This document shows, piece after piece, positions 1-10,731 of a stretch of 64,000 nt of DNA; the first letter of the stretch is position 1, and the number at the start of each line of letters is the position of its first letter. The stretch spans positions 436,001 to 500,000 of the forward strand of contig JAJEKV010000113.1 in the NCBI GenBank assembly GCA_021234155.1, read 5' to 3'. The notes beneath the pieces were generated by a model that was not told the DNA's origin, searched no databases, and was given only the letters and a program-made list of their open reading frames with translations. A program made the translations under genes and the position numbers. This DNA comes from Isoetes taiwanensis. Lineage: Eukaryota; Streptophyta; Lycopodiopsida; Isoetales; Isoetaceae.

Positions 1-1
1 G

Positions 2-742
2 GTGAAGGAATATCAGTATTACATCACCCATATGTGCATTAACAGAAGCGACTCCAGGGTAACCTCGATATTGCCAGAGCTGGAGCTTCGTTTGACACCG
101 GTGAGCACAGCACCAAAGAATACCCCCTTGCCACCAATGCTTGTCACTGGTAACGAAGAAACTGATGAGAAGATGAAAAAAAAATGGCAGACTTACTTCA
201 CGGGTAAACCCAGATACAAGTTTGTCGGAATGGAAGGTGATCACGTGATGAAGTGCCAGTTGAAGACATCATATGCTTACTACATTGTTGACAAGCTTGT
301 GCCCAAGGATGGTTGTGTCCTTGATTTCTTCTCAGCAGGTACTGCTTCCCGTGTCGCCTTAATGCAGGGAAAGAAAAGTATTGCTTTCGAAAGCCAGGGT
401 AAAGTATGCCGATTTCTGAGGGGTTTCTTGGATAAGCTTGAAAAGATGGTTTGCCAGGGCACTGGGGAGACAGTTGAAGAGAAGAAGGCAGACACTACAA
501 ATGATCCTGACAAGATCAATTTAAATATTACCCAGAATACAGATATATCTAAGATTGATGAAATCTTGGATCAAATGGATGAGAAAAGCTATGAGGAAAG
601 GATGCAGGAAACGAAAAGACTTCTGGAGTCTACTGAGAAAGGTATTATTGCGCTAGAGCCCGTGTTTCAAAAATTGGGGGCTTTAAACAAAAAATTTGAT
701 GCCTACATGCCTTTCTTGACAGGCGGGTCGAATTTCGAATAG
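2..742 (+). CDS. Beta-class DNA methyltransferase-like protein, C-terminal part (5' truncated by window edge)
   Basis: The frame is open from the left edge, so the N-terminus is outside the window; the first codon here is GTG and no start is implied. Residues about 80-130 read like motif X followed by motif I of an N6-adenine/N4-cytosine DNA methyltransferase: a GDHVMKCQLKTSYAYYIVDKL stretch corresponds to the usual HPTEKP...L..II segment, and VLDFFSAGTA then KKSIAFE corresponds to VLDPFxGSGT...GRxFIGIE. Motif I at the C-terminal end is the beta-class order (IV-TRD-X-I), so catalytic motif IV should lie upstream, out of view. The motif I glycines are degenerate. The tail (about 175-240) is charged and probably coiled-coil. 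The stop at 740-742 looks premature (see the next entry). Family assignment is by motif only; the biological target and whether it is active are unknown. Confidence 0.55.
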   Translation: MKEYQYYITHMCINRSDSRVTSILPELELRLTPVSTAPKNTPLPPMLVTGNEETDEKMKKKWQTYFTGKPRYKFVGMEGDHVMKCQLKTSYAYYIVDKLVPKDGCVLDFFSAGTASRVALMQGKKSIAFESQGKVCRFLRGFLDKLEKMVCQGTGETVEEKKADTTNDPDKINLNITQNTDISKIDEILDQMDEKSYEERMQETKRLLESTEKGIIALEPVFQKLGALNKKFDAYMPFLTGGSNFE

Positions 743-747
743 TAGGT

Positions 748-1086
748 ATGGACGTGGACCTTGCAGATCAAGAGGGTGAGCCGAGTGGTACACAAGAGCA
801 TCAGGTTGTAGCCAAGAAAAAGAAGTTATTCCATACACCCGATATCGCTTGTGCTATGCAGAGTAGCGCATCGGTCGAAGGCTGCGCTATGGATACTGAG
901 ACGGAAGGACCGGATCCACATATCCAAGTCCTTGCACAGGCCATGTCTGTAAACGTCCCAGATGTAACAGGCTACTCGGAGATGGACACAGCAGAGGTTA
1001 TAAAAAGGGGCCAGGAACATGTTGCTAGGATAGCTGCTGAGATAGGTGTTGTACCTGAGTCAGTATCAGAAACCCAGATGGAGTAA
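748..1086 (+). pseudogene. Acidic C-terminal continuation of the methyltransferase-like gene, shifted frame
   Basis: This 112-residue frame begins at an ATG only 5 bp after the previous stop. The same frame is already open upstream across 700-747, so the ATG need not be a start. A one-base indel near 720-735 would fuse it to the preceding ORF, giving a methyltransferase-like domain followed by an acidic Asp/Glu-rich tail with a basic KKKK patch (residues about 24-27). No domain is recognised. Alternatives are a short unannotated intron or an unrelated ORF. Translation ends at TAA 1084-1086 and the region after it is AT-rich like a 3' UTR. Confidence 0.4.
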
Positions 1087-2527
1087 TTTCTGACCCTCTG
1101 GCAAAGTAATGTACATTGCTATATTTGAGGAATATAACTTACAAGGCTTTGAAGATTTCTACATCTTTGAGTTTTCTTATTGTTTGAGTTTTGTATCTTG
1201 TCTAAACTTTCCTTGACTCGATATTTGCCAGCACTTTCTTAGAATGATTGGCTTCTACAGACTTCTTCTAAATTAAGAATTCGAATCAGATGGGTAGCTA
1301 AACAGCTCAAAATGTTCGCCGCCATGATCTTCAGTATCACTTTGTTTATCTTTCATCCATGTGTAGACCTTAACGGCCTTGTGATCTTATATCCATGGGC
1401 TAGCTAAGCAGCTTCAAATCTTCGCCGTCGCGATCCTGCTGAGTATTTTTACTCTTTCTTGTGGACTGCTCTTACTCTGAAAGGAGCTTGGGATAGCCTT
1501 ATACATGTCGAGGTCGGAAACATCGCTGGTTGTGACCGAAAATCAGCGAAAAAAATGGCAACTTTTACTCTGTTGCAACCACTTACGGTGTTTTATACAC
1601 AACCAAGAACCTATTTCATACTAAACGAGAATTTCGAAATTCTCTAATTAATTAATTCGTGCTTATTTGTTGATAATTTCCCTACACGTTTGCATTTTAA
1701 AGGCGTGCCAAAAACCTTTTGCATTTTGTACCATAGAAGCATATCCTGACATCTCTCTACAAAAGTAAGGACCCGAATATGGGGCAAATGCTTGTTCCAA
1801 TTCAAGACGGCCTTTCAACGTGCGTAACGAACAAAGGTCTCGGCAATCATTGTTCCCCACCAGATGTTACCATGTTATGATAGCTTTAACAGCTAGAACT
1901 TCTTGAATTCCATCTCCGTGAATATTGTTTGCCTGTTTATAATTTTAGAGGCAGTCGATGCTGGGAACTGTAGAATTTATTTACTAAAATGCCCTCAGAA
2001 TATAAAGTAAAGTGGCGGTAGACCAAATCCAGCAATCACCTCGTCTCATCTCAAACTTGCCATTGTTCAACACCGTTACCCTGCTCGAATCTCACCTGTA
2101 GAAGGGCGCCAATACTTGTTGAAGGCGCATATTTGCCAAGTACTTGTATGGAGTGAAAGAAGCCAAAATATCTTCTCTTTGCGCCATGCTCTAGTAGCTG
2201 CTGCCTCTGAAGCCAGCCACATAAGGAGAATTAAAAGACGAATGGAAAGCAAGAGGCCCATCAAGAAAGGAAAAGGAAAAGCTAGAGGGAAAGGAAGGAT
2301 CGAAGGAGAGAGCGAAGCACAGAGGGAAGAAAGGGTAGATGACCCATCTTCGTGTATATTTCTAGGCTTTTTTCTAAATTTTATAGCCATAGATCTTACA
2401 AAATCGAGATGTAACGATGATAGCTATTGTCACATCAAATTTTGATGAGATGGAGGTGCTACGTGGATGGGTAGAATTGCAAGAAAGTCTGTAGGCTTGG
2501 TTGGGCTGGCGTGCTATTAAATTAAAG

Positions 2528-2562
<35 letters not shown>

Positions 2563-2813
2563 AGCAAGAAGCACACCAGAAGGCTTTAGCAAGATAAGAC
2601 TCATTAGGTTGTTATTTAGGCTTAGTCTCATTAAATTGCAACTGTTGGCTAATCTTTTTCCTTTGTGTTAAGTTAAAGACTGTATTCTATTTAGGTACAG
2701 ACAAATATAGAATATAGAAACCAAGCTAAATTTAAATTAAACTGGAGTCGTCTACTCTTAAAGTTTAAACCGAGAATGTCAATCATAAACTAGTGCCAAA
2801 GATATATGATTTT
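1087..2813. other. Non-coding stretch with a 33-bp poly-A tract
   Basis: No convincing coding sequence is seen. Purine-rich sequence at about 2220-2340 precedes an uninterrupted run of A at 2528-2560, which could be the tail of a retroposed copy (SINE or processed transcript) on the plus strand, but no target duplication was found. Confidence 0.4.
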
Positions 2814-2932
2814 CCGTATATAGGAATGTTACTTTAGGTAACATTCCTAGCATGGAAACATGCCGACGCACGTTAGGGCGGAGGCATGTTGACATGCCAG
2901 GAATGTTACCTAAAGTAACATTCCTATAACGT
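2814..2932. repeat. Unit A1: short inverted-repeat unit of the ACGT-linked chain
   Basis: Arms of about 30 bp at 2819-2848 and 2899-2928 are reverse complements. Each arm is itself a hairpin (AGGAATGTTAC, a 5-nt TTTAG loop, GTAACATTCCT). The unit runs from CCGT (2814-2817, one mismatch to ACGT) to ACGT (2929-2932). The interior contains further GCATG/CATGC hairpins. It carries no ORF. Confidence 0.8.
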
Positions 2933-3905
2933 GGAAGCCACTTAAGTGGCATTCAGCGAATCAGAAGCTGCCACGTGTAAACCGTATAAAAGTCATGTCT
3001 CGCCCTTTTTTCTTCTCTCTTCTTTGGCTATGGCGCTGCTGGCTATGCCGGCAGTTTCTTTGCATCGTCTACCTTCTCTCTTTTTTGGCTATGGCACAGG
3101 TTATTCTGGGCGGTTTCTTGGCCGGCCGTGGCGGCGGCCGGTTCTTAGGCTGTGTATGGGGCTGATACATTTGTCGCGGTAGCCCGGTGAGCTTATGACC
3201 CTGGCCAAGACGCTAGCTCCTCCGATGCTCTTCTTTTTTGTAGACCTTGATGCTTCTTGCGGATTTTGTCAGATCTGGAGCCTATTATCTACTTGTATTT
3301 GTGTTTTCAGGAAGATTTGCTTCTGTCATTTGTTTGTAGGTTTTGCTCCTTTGGAGCTCATGTTTTTTATTACTTTCTTTAAGGCTTTGTATTTGTCGTG
3401 TTGCTCTAATGCTCCCCCTGCTGCAGGTTACCATGTTAGCTTCTGCCTTTTCGAGAATCAACCACATTCCGTCCACATGCATGTTTTATTCTTCCCCAGT
3501 GGGACAAGACTGAAAATATATGTGCATTTTGTTGCTATCAGAGTTGAGCAGTCTGGAATAATAAATAGGTTTCGGGTTTCGGATTTCAGTTGCGGGTGTC
3601 CTCCTGAGAGCACTATGTTGGAATACCACTGTAAAAATGCTTATAAATGCCAAAGTCTGTTGATTTTCGGCCATTCTTGGTTTTGCTGAATGAAAACTGA
3701 AATGTAACATAGATATCGACCAATCGACCATTCTTTCTTGGTTTTGCAGAACTAAAACTGAAATGTAATGCAAAAACAGAATGAAATATCGGAATGTAAA
3801 GTAGATATTCAGAATGTAATGTAAGTTAACATTCCTGGAAAAGAATCTAAGACACGTGGCAAGACAGGCCAAGAGGGCTGAATGCCACTTAAGTGGCTTT
3901 TACGT
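2929..3905. repeat. Unit B1: long inverted-repeat unit of the ACGT-linked chain
   Basis: It is bounded by ACGT at 2929-2932 and 3902-3905. The terminal repeats are near-identical in inverse orientation: ACGTGGAA then the palindrome GCCACTTAAGTGGC then ATTCAGC on the left (2929-2957), and GCTGAAT then the same palindrome then TTTTACGT on the right (3877-3905). The 0.9-kb interior has pyrimidine-rich, promoter/UTR-like sequence (3000-3100), no recognised protein, and several GAATGTAATGTAA-type short repeats near its right end (about 3698-3833). Confidence 0.75.
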
Positions 3906-4020
3906 ATACAGGAATGTCAATTTACTTGACATTCCTGAGATGGAAACAGGCGGCCAGCGAGCCGCGGGAGCCCTGTTGACATCTCGTGAATGTCAAGTAA
4001 ATTGACATTACCTATAACGT
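3902..4020. repeat. Unit A2: short inverted-repeat unit of the ACGT-linked chain
   Basis: It is 119 bp, ACGT to ACGT. The arm at 3910-3936 is a hairpin (GGAATGTCAA, loop TTTAC, TTGACATTCC) and recurs as its reverse complement at 3988-4014. The frame ACGTATA.AGGAATG is shared with A1 and A3, while the palindromic core differs from theirs. Confidence 0.8.
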
Positions 4021-4206
4021 GGAAGACGATTAGATTCAATTAAAATTAAGCCAAGAATGTCGAGTAAAAAAGGCCCGAATGCCCGGTAAAAATCTGAATG
4101 TTGGGTAAACGCGTAGAACTAAATTTTATTAACATTCTTTATAAGAAAAAGCCGTGGCAAGGCGCCACCGGTGGACGCGCGAATTGAATCTAAGCGCTTT
4201 TTACGT
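4017..4206. repeat. Unit B2: long inverted-repeat unit of the ACGT-linked chain
   Basis: It is 190 bp, ACGT to ACGT. The left end, ACGTGGAAG..TTAGATTCAATT, is matched inversely by the right end GAATTGAATCTAA..TTTTTACGT (4181-4206). Inside are three iteron-like copies of GAATG...GGTAAA at 4055-4112. Confidence 0.75.
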
Positions 4207-4317
4207 ATATAGGAATGCTTGTTTTGCCCGATTAGGGCATGTCAAATCCGCCCTCCGCCGTAGCGTCGGCATTTGACATGCCCGGAATCTGGGCAAAACA
4301 AGCATTCCTAAAAACGT
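4203..4317. repeat. Unit A3: short inverted-repeat unit of the ACGT-linked chain
   Basis: It is 115 bp, ACGT to ACGT. The arms AGGAATGCTTGTTTTGCCC (from 4211) and GGGCAAAACAAGCATTCCT (to 4309) are perfect reverse complements. A second inner pair (GGGCATGTCAAAT / ATTTGACATGCCC) follows. Confidence 0.8.
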
Positions 4318-4618
4318 GAATGCAACTTAGGTTGCATTCTCAGGGCAACAAGAAATCCGAATCGGGGTAAACGCCTTGAATCGAGGTAAAAATACCGAAT
4401 GAGGGGTAGAAGGGCTGAATGTCGGGGTAAATCTTTGTAGAATGAGATGTAAATCAGCAGAATGTAATGTAAATCCGTCGCTCTGAGCCGCCGCTGCTGA
4501 TCCGTCGTGTTTGCACCGTCGCTGTTGAGCGGGATAGAGATTCAGGCAGAGAAACTATGCCACGTGGCGCTGTATGAGTGGCGAATAGGGCAGAATGCAA
4601 CCTAAGTTGCATTTACGT
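4314..4618. repeat. Unit B3: long inverted-repeat unit of the ACGT-linked chain
   Basis: It is 305 bp, ACGT to ACGT. Both ends carry the palindrome GAATGCAACTTAGGTTGCAT in inverse orientation (4318-4339 and 4593-4614). It holds the longest iteron series of the chain (4359-4474). Confidence 0.75.
4359..4474 (+). repeat. Iterons, consensus GAATGTnGGGTAAA, six copies
   Basis: Six degenerate copies occur at 20-22-bp spacing: GAATCGGGGTAAA, GAATCGAGGTAAA, GAATGAGGGGTAGA, GAATGTCGGGGTAAA, GAATGAGATGTAAA and GAATGTAATGTAAA. The same motif occurs in B2 and at the right of B1. The layout (subterminal, regular, same orientation) is like protein-binding repeats of a transposon end; that role is inferred. 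Confidence 0.7.
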
Positions 4619-7600
4619 TATCTATCTTTGTTTGTCTATCAAAAGGCATTTTTCAATCCAAGCACAACTTATCCCATTGTACAGTCGAGTGTGTTTTTAA
4701 AAAAAAAACATGATAATCATTGGATTATTGGATTGGCATTTTTCCTTCAATGGCTCTTTTTGTGTGGCTGAAGATCGTCCTGTTTCTATTTTGGGACATG
4801 CAGGCTGCAAACTAGGTGCGTTTGACAGATGGGGAGCGTCGACTGTGGAAGCAAGGAGTTTTGAGGTGACCGAATCATCTGGGTTTGAATCATCTGGATT
4901 TATCATCTGGGTTCAGTTCTTGTTTTCATGATTCGCTTTGAATCATTGATTTTCACATCTGGCCAGGCTGTACAGTGCAATACTTTGCTCGGATTATGAT
5001 TTGGATGATGGGTTTGGTGAGGAAGAAGGAATGACGAGATTGACAAAATTAGGCTTTGCTTGTTTTGCTTTGATCTTCCTCTTTGCTGCTTCTTTCAGAT
5101 GTGCTCTTGCTTTGCAGAGATGGGCTGGGTTCTCAGTTGAGCTGCTCCCGCGGCTTAACTCCTCTCATCTCCACAGAAATCTGGAGTGCTTTTTTTTTTC
5201 TCTTGTGTTCATCCACTGTGCCGGTTTCTGTTTAAGGTATTTCTGTATAGGGGCTTGGAACAGGGCTTCAATCGGCCGACGACTCCTCACTGAGTCTTCT
5301 CTTCTGCTCGGTTTTGCTCCGCTTCTCTGCCACGTGTACGACAATAAAATTTTCTGAGGATTCAATGGTGAAATGAACGGCTATTGTACATACCTCCCTC
5401 AAATACTTTTGAAACTATTGCACGTAACCTTAGGTACTTCATTTGATTTGGCTTGGTGTATATCGTATCCAACAATTAATTCTTCAAAGTTACTTTATAC
5501 AGCTCTGACCTCAGATTTCAGTCCATTGCCATGTTCAAAGTAGTGGTATGCTGCTGATACATTCTTCATGTCCTGGAGTACCACCTCTTTTTGCAGCAAT
5601 TAACTTAGCCTTCCATAGATGACTTTATTGCGTGCAATGTTCTATAGAAGGAACTCTAGATGAAACAGAAAGTACACAGAAATGAAGAAATTAATCCTAA
5701 ACTACGAAAGTTATTATTTTAACATCCAAAGCACCATGTGGCTCATCGCCTGTAAGGATATGAAAGAAGTAATGAAAATAATTTGAATTCTTTTGAGGCA
5801 TCCCTACAGAAAAATGTAAAATGCAGTGCACCTGATAACAATCCTGCATGTGCAATGAGTAATGGTGGTTACGGGTACAACTGCAGAGAATCTTCAACCA
5901 CAAGTCTTGTGTACCTGCATTTACAACAGGTGGTACAACAGTTACTGTAGTGTTTAAAATTAATCATTTAAGCATACAGGAGCAAATGAACTCAGCGGTT
6001 GGCTAGATTTCCTATGCTGTACAACTCAGCATTAACACTGTTACACGCCCACCCCATGCTAAAACACGTGATTTAAATCAGGCTTCATTTTCCTTTGATA
6101 GTGCAAAATTCCATGTGTAGCAACAAGCTTCAGCATCACACGCAGCCACGCAGCAAAAGCAAAGCCCTTTCTCTATTTGAAAAACAAAAGTGATGCCAGG
6201 GGCTTGCAGACTGTATGAACAGTCCCAAAAATAGATAAATTGACGAATAGTCCCAACTTGAAAATTAGCTGTGTAAAAAAACGTGTAAAGAATTGATCAT
6301 TCTTGCAACAACCCTAGGGAGGCTATTTCAAGTGCTTTCCCTGGTACTTTAAAACATGAGAAATCTAAAGTCACAGTTTTTATGCCTTGTTGGAAAGTAA
6401 AATTCCTAGCCAAAATAACCTGTCTCCGAAGTTCGAGTCATGTGGCATATGGCTTCTTATTTTCTATAACAGCAAGACCTAATGTAGATGATATTTGGCT
6501 AAATTAGCATGAATTGAACTAAACTACTTCGTTTCACAAACGTGGCTTAAAACGTCAGTAAATCCAAGATAGCATTCATGGAATGTAAAAAAAATGAGTC
6601 ATTTTTTGCATCTACCGGGTGAGAAGAATGATGCATTACATGTGCAACATACATAACCAGCAATACAATTATATTTATGGTGCGTTATGTAAACACTGAG
6701 TCCTAGCTAGTTGGATGACCAAGAAGGATATATCTAAGACCGCTGCATACTGTATGATTTGAGACCTGCAATGGAGAGATGCAGAAAGTAACACTTACCG
6801 CCAAATTATCTAAAACATTGTGGCTATAAATAGGATTGCAGATTTAAAATTATTTCTATAGGTTTCTAAACCAGCTGCAATGAATGGTGTAATATAAACT
6901 AGCGACTAAGTTAAATATCTGGAGACCAAGGCTTCAAAATTATGTGGGGAACAGCTTAGGAAATACAAAAGCTGACAGATCTTGATTTCACAGCAAATGT
7001 GGACGTTCCTGCTAAAAGGGAAAGCAACCCTTCTTATCTGAATGATAATTATTAAAGGGTCATTATTACTGATGATAGGAGAAATGAAATGGATAAGAAA
7101 CTGAACATCACTTAAGTTTAATGGATATGTATGCCTCTGCATACTAATAGTGCTTAAATCAACCAGCAATAGAATTTTCTTTTACATCATGGGACATTTC
7201 ACGTTTTAAACATTTTATCGGAAGTACTGATTAACTCTCTTCTATGTAACACAAAAGAACTTGTTGGACAGATTTTAGTCATGCATGATGCAAAGCTTTA
7301 TTTTGTGCTGCTATAACAATACATATCTTGCAATAAACAGATAAAATGTGACAAACCTCATAAGATTACTGCGTCTTCAATAATGCAAGATGTCTTTCTG
7401 TTGACTTCGTGATCAATGTACCTACATCCAAAAACATGAAAGAAAAGCAAGAAAAAGCATCCTCCATATAGACAGGTAGAGCTCTTGAGATTAGCTAATC
7501 ATTAGGAATCTCTAGACATGCATTCCTGCACCATTTGTTGAGCAAGATATTGACATATAGACTCTATGAATTCTACCATGTTTCCAGAACATAGTTAAAG

Positions 7601-7849
7601 AGAGAATGTGTCTACTGCTATAACCAAATTAAGAAGACGCGTTCAAGATGTCAAAAAGACATGTCAAAAAACCACAAGTTGTCTTCCGTGCATATTACAT
7701 TTGAGTATATTAGTTGGCCAATATCATGCCCGCTACAAGAACATGATCCTTTTGGCTTGCAACAAATGGTCCAAAGCAATGACCAAAAACAACAAATCTT
7801 GCCAAAATTTTGAACCATTAATAAACCAGCATATAGTATGCTCAAAATC
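4619..7849. other. Non-coding stretch downstream of RPL35
   Basis: No supported gene is seen. There are three short AATCATCTGGGTT-like repeats at about 4875-4915 and a long AT-rich segment from 5360 onward. The 3' UTR of RPL35 (minus strand) must begin just below 7850, but its end cannot be placed. Confidence 0.3.
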
Positions 7850-8426
7850 TCATGCCTTAAGAGCATATTTTCTCATGGGGAAGTACGCTTCCTTTTTTTT
7901 CTGCTTTTCAGTCTTCATAGATGCCTGTGAACGGACCATACATTAAGATAAAATATATCAAAGATCTAGAAGGAGAAAACATTAACATGCCTGATGTTTG
8001 GTAAGTCTACGCCTGATAGCTCGAGTCTTTTTTGGGCGGAGATCAAGAGGCAAATATTTCTTCTGCTTAAAGGCTTCTCTCAGTTTTGCCTTTTGGGTCT
8101 GTGAAATGACGGTCATTACTCGGGCTATGGAGAGCCTCACCACTTTACTGAAATGTACAAAGAAGAAAACAAACATGAAAAACCCTGCTCTGCTACATTA
8201 AACATGTAAAATTTGATAAAAGGCTTACATCTTGGATAGCTTGTTTGGAGCACCACCGGTTACCTTAGCAACTCGCAAAAGCTGCAATTCCGACTTGAGC
8301 TCCTTCAGCTGATTTAGAAGCTCCGCCTTGCTCTTGGTACGCAGTTCATGCACCTTGATAGCTGCAGAAAAGACATGGTTTATCAAATTCGGCAATAGAC
8401 GAAAGACCTCACGACCACTTACCCAT
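7850..8426 (-). CDS. RPL35: 60S ribosomal protein L35 (uL29), four exons
   Basis: This is a large-subunit ribosomal protein at the nascent-chain exit tunnel. Exons on the minus strand are 8423-8426 (ATGG), 8229-8361, 7991-8147 and 7850-7924, giving 369 nt or 122 residues, the usual plant length. Characteristic stretches are [71 protein letters not shown] and a Lys-rich tail ending KYALKA. Introns 1 and 2 are GT-AG (61 and 81 bp). Intron 3 (7925-7990, 66 bp) starts GC, because CAG/GCATGT is the only cut that gives an AG acceptor and the conserved HQAS junction. The frame is undamaged. Just 39 bp upstream of the ATG lies the target duplication of a PIF/Harbinger element, so the native promoter is probably displaced beyond 12428. 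Confidence 0.93.
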
Positions 8427-9120
8427 GGTGAAAACGCCTTCTGCGCAAAACCAGTCTCCAAGCCCTAAGGGCGAGATTCCACTATCGGCAATGGAAGTTT
8501 CCTACGTGGCAAAAAATTCCAGTCGGATAAAACATAACTTCCATTGCCTGATTCCATTACGTGGTATTTAGGTATTTCGGTGTGAATTCGAATTCAAATA
8601 AGGGCGAGATTCCACGAGTTTTGACGAACTGCCTTCAATTGAACGGAACAAAGCCTCCGCCAAGGTATTCCACTACGGTGGAGGCAATTAAACCACAAAA
8701 GAATCTGAAGCATTGATCCGATGCGTGGCAGCATCTTAGAGCTTGGCAGTTCCTTCCGCTGTAAAAGACGGAGGGCATCCCCTGTCAGTTAGCGCAACAA
8801 TTGTTGCTTCCACGTCTGCTTCCAAACCTCTCCCGAAGCAAAATCCTGGGCTTAACTTCCACCGCTAGTGGAATCGCAGAAACTGAAGTAATTTCTAAAT
8901 CCTGCCTCTTGATTGGTTGTCCGTAACTTTCAGGAAACAAAATGACGATAGTGGAATCTGGTCCTAAGAAACGAATCGGTAAACTTCGACAGCAAACTTG
9001 CCATTGAAACGGCTGTATTTCCATAGGAGGAAAACGTTAGAAATCGTTTATGGGAATTGTACACTATATAGTGAGTCTGTCAGAACAGGATCAACACACA
9101 TTGTATGCCACAGCAATAAA

Positions 9121-9183
9121 GTTAACCACATTTTGAATTGGGTTAACCACATTTTGAATAAAGTTAACCACATTTTAGAAAAA
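9121..9183. repeat. 21-bp tandem repeat, three copies, inside the Harbinger element
   Basis: The unit GTTAACCACATTTTGAATnnn occurs three times head to tail (9121, 9142, 9163), with the last copy slightly altered. Confidence 0.85.
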
Positions 9184-9250
9184 ACTTTCACAAGATCCAG
9201 AACCAAAACTTCTGAACAGTTTCATGACAATAGATAAGAATGCCTATAGC

Positions 9251-9331
9251 TAATAAAATAGCAGGCTTTGTTAATTGGAACAAAAAAAGAATAGCAAATA
9301 AAATAGCAGGCTTCGTTATCTGGAACAACAA
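9251..9331. repeat. Two-copy repeat inside the Harbinger element
   Basis: The segment AATAAAATAGCAGGCTT.GTTA.TGGAACAA occurs at about 9252 and again at about 9297 in direct orientation. Confidence 0.75.
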
Positions 9332-9367
9332 ATTTTACATTATTTTCAGAGTACTTAAATTCAAACT

Positions 9368-10098
9368 TCATTCACTTTCAGCTTGATCTTCATCCAGTTC
9401 TTTCTGACCAAATTGTTCTCGTATCAATTCCATCGTCCTCTTCTTATATAATGCCTTGGCTAAAGCATTCCTTCGAGCAGAATTTGAAACTGATATGGCT
9501 GCCTGAGTTCTTGGAGCTGATGCCCTCAAACAGTCTATTGCATCAGGGTCATCTTCAAGTGCCCTTGCCAAGGCTTGCATTGGATTTAGATGAACACCAT
9601 CAACTCGATGAATGCAATATGAAGCTGCCTTTGCAATTTCAGTTTCTGGAATGTTCATACGTTTCACATGTGTCTCATATACTTTTGTCTGTCTTTCTGA
9701 TTCAATGGCTCTCTCAAGCTCTACCTTTGCTTCATCTGGCCACGAATTATCAAATTCATCTCCATGTCTAATGCATAGGTTATGTAGGACAAGACATGTG
9801 GAGACAACCTCTCTAATTTCATGTCATTGCGTTTCAGCAAAATCCTAAATCTGGATTTCAACATTCCAAATACACACTCAACTGGCATCCTAGTACTTGA
9901 CTGGATGAAGTTCCAATGGTATTCTTGCCTGCTCAGACCATCCTTATGCCCCTTAAATGGAGGAAGAATCCACGGTCTTGGCGGATATGCAGCATCCCCA
10001 ACCAAAGGTTGATTGGCCTCCAAGGTTGCAGAAGTCTTGTCATTTGCTAAGCAATAACATTCCTCATGTCCTCCTCCAGCTTTACACAGAACTAACAA
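9368..10098 (-). pseudogene. Harbinger DDE transposase, C-terminal half, frameshifted
   Basis: The first frame (9721-10098) contains VGDAAYPPRPWILPPFK (second Asp of the DDE triad) and TRMPVECVFGMLKSRFRIL (catalytic Glu), typical of the DDE_Tnp_4 nuclease of PIF/Harbinger. Past about 9812 the expected CLVLHNLCI segment is found in another frame, which continues as the ORF at 9368-9667 ending in an acidic tail. A single-base indel near 9805-9815 therefore splits the gene. The N-terminal part, with the first Asp, is not recognised upstream, so this copy cannot encode a full transposase. On the same strand as the Myb-like gene and RPL35. Confidence 0.82.
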
Positions 10099-10731
10099 AC
10101 CTCTTGAGCTGCTATACTTAGACCGTAGTGGATCACAATGTTCTATGGCAATCTATGTTAGTAGTTGGACTATCCTTCACATAGTGAAACAAGGTCTCAG
10201 CCTTCCATAACTATCCTAAAGATAACTATCCTTCCATAACAAGATTCTAATCCTCAAGATCAAAAGGGCCACAAGACCCATATATAAATTACAATCGCTT
10301 ACAAGAGGGCATAACCTATGACTCACAAGTCTGCTGTCACTGCAGCATTGACAGAAGAATTCACTGATTGTTGTAACTCGGCCAGAAGTTTTGCACTGAA
10401 AAACTGAGAAGAATCCATGCTGCAGATGTGACAGATCCTATGTTTTGTTCTCAAGGAACAAAAGGGCATATTTTTTTCGTCCAAGGGTTCCTTTCACAGC
10501 CTGTTTGCAGAGGTGTATGCATCATCCAATGAACTAGCATGAAATAGAGAGGTTCTATTGAATTTTACCATTCTTGCATTGCAGTCCTATGGGATATATA
10601 CAAAAACAGAAAGCACATGAATGAAACTGACCTCACAGCTTAAACGTTAAAGTAATAAGCATAACATTTTTGGACTGTTACAATCAGAATAATAAATGAA
10701 TTGCATCAATTTAACAAATACAATAATAGTT

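Noticed and set aside
7375-7440. Possible small exon on the minus strand (IDHEVNRKTSC) below RPL35
   Set aside because: It has an AG before it, but RPL35 already ends at 7850 and no other exons were found to join it.
8599-8615. Second Harbinger left end (TAA + GGGCGAGATTCCAC) as the true border
   Set aside because: The right end at 12425 continues to match the outer copy (ACTAT, then GGAAGTTTCC), not the inner one, so 8469 is the border and this is an internal repeat or older end.
10136-10700. LTR or solo-LTR insertion between the two Harbinger genes
   Set aside because: It starts TGTT, but no matching end, duplication or second copy was found in the window.
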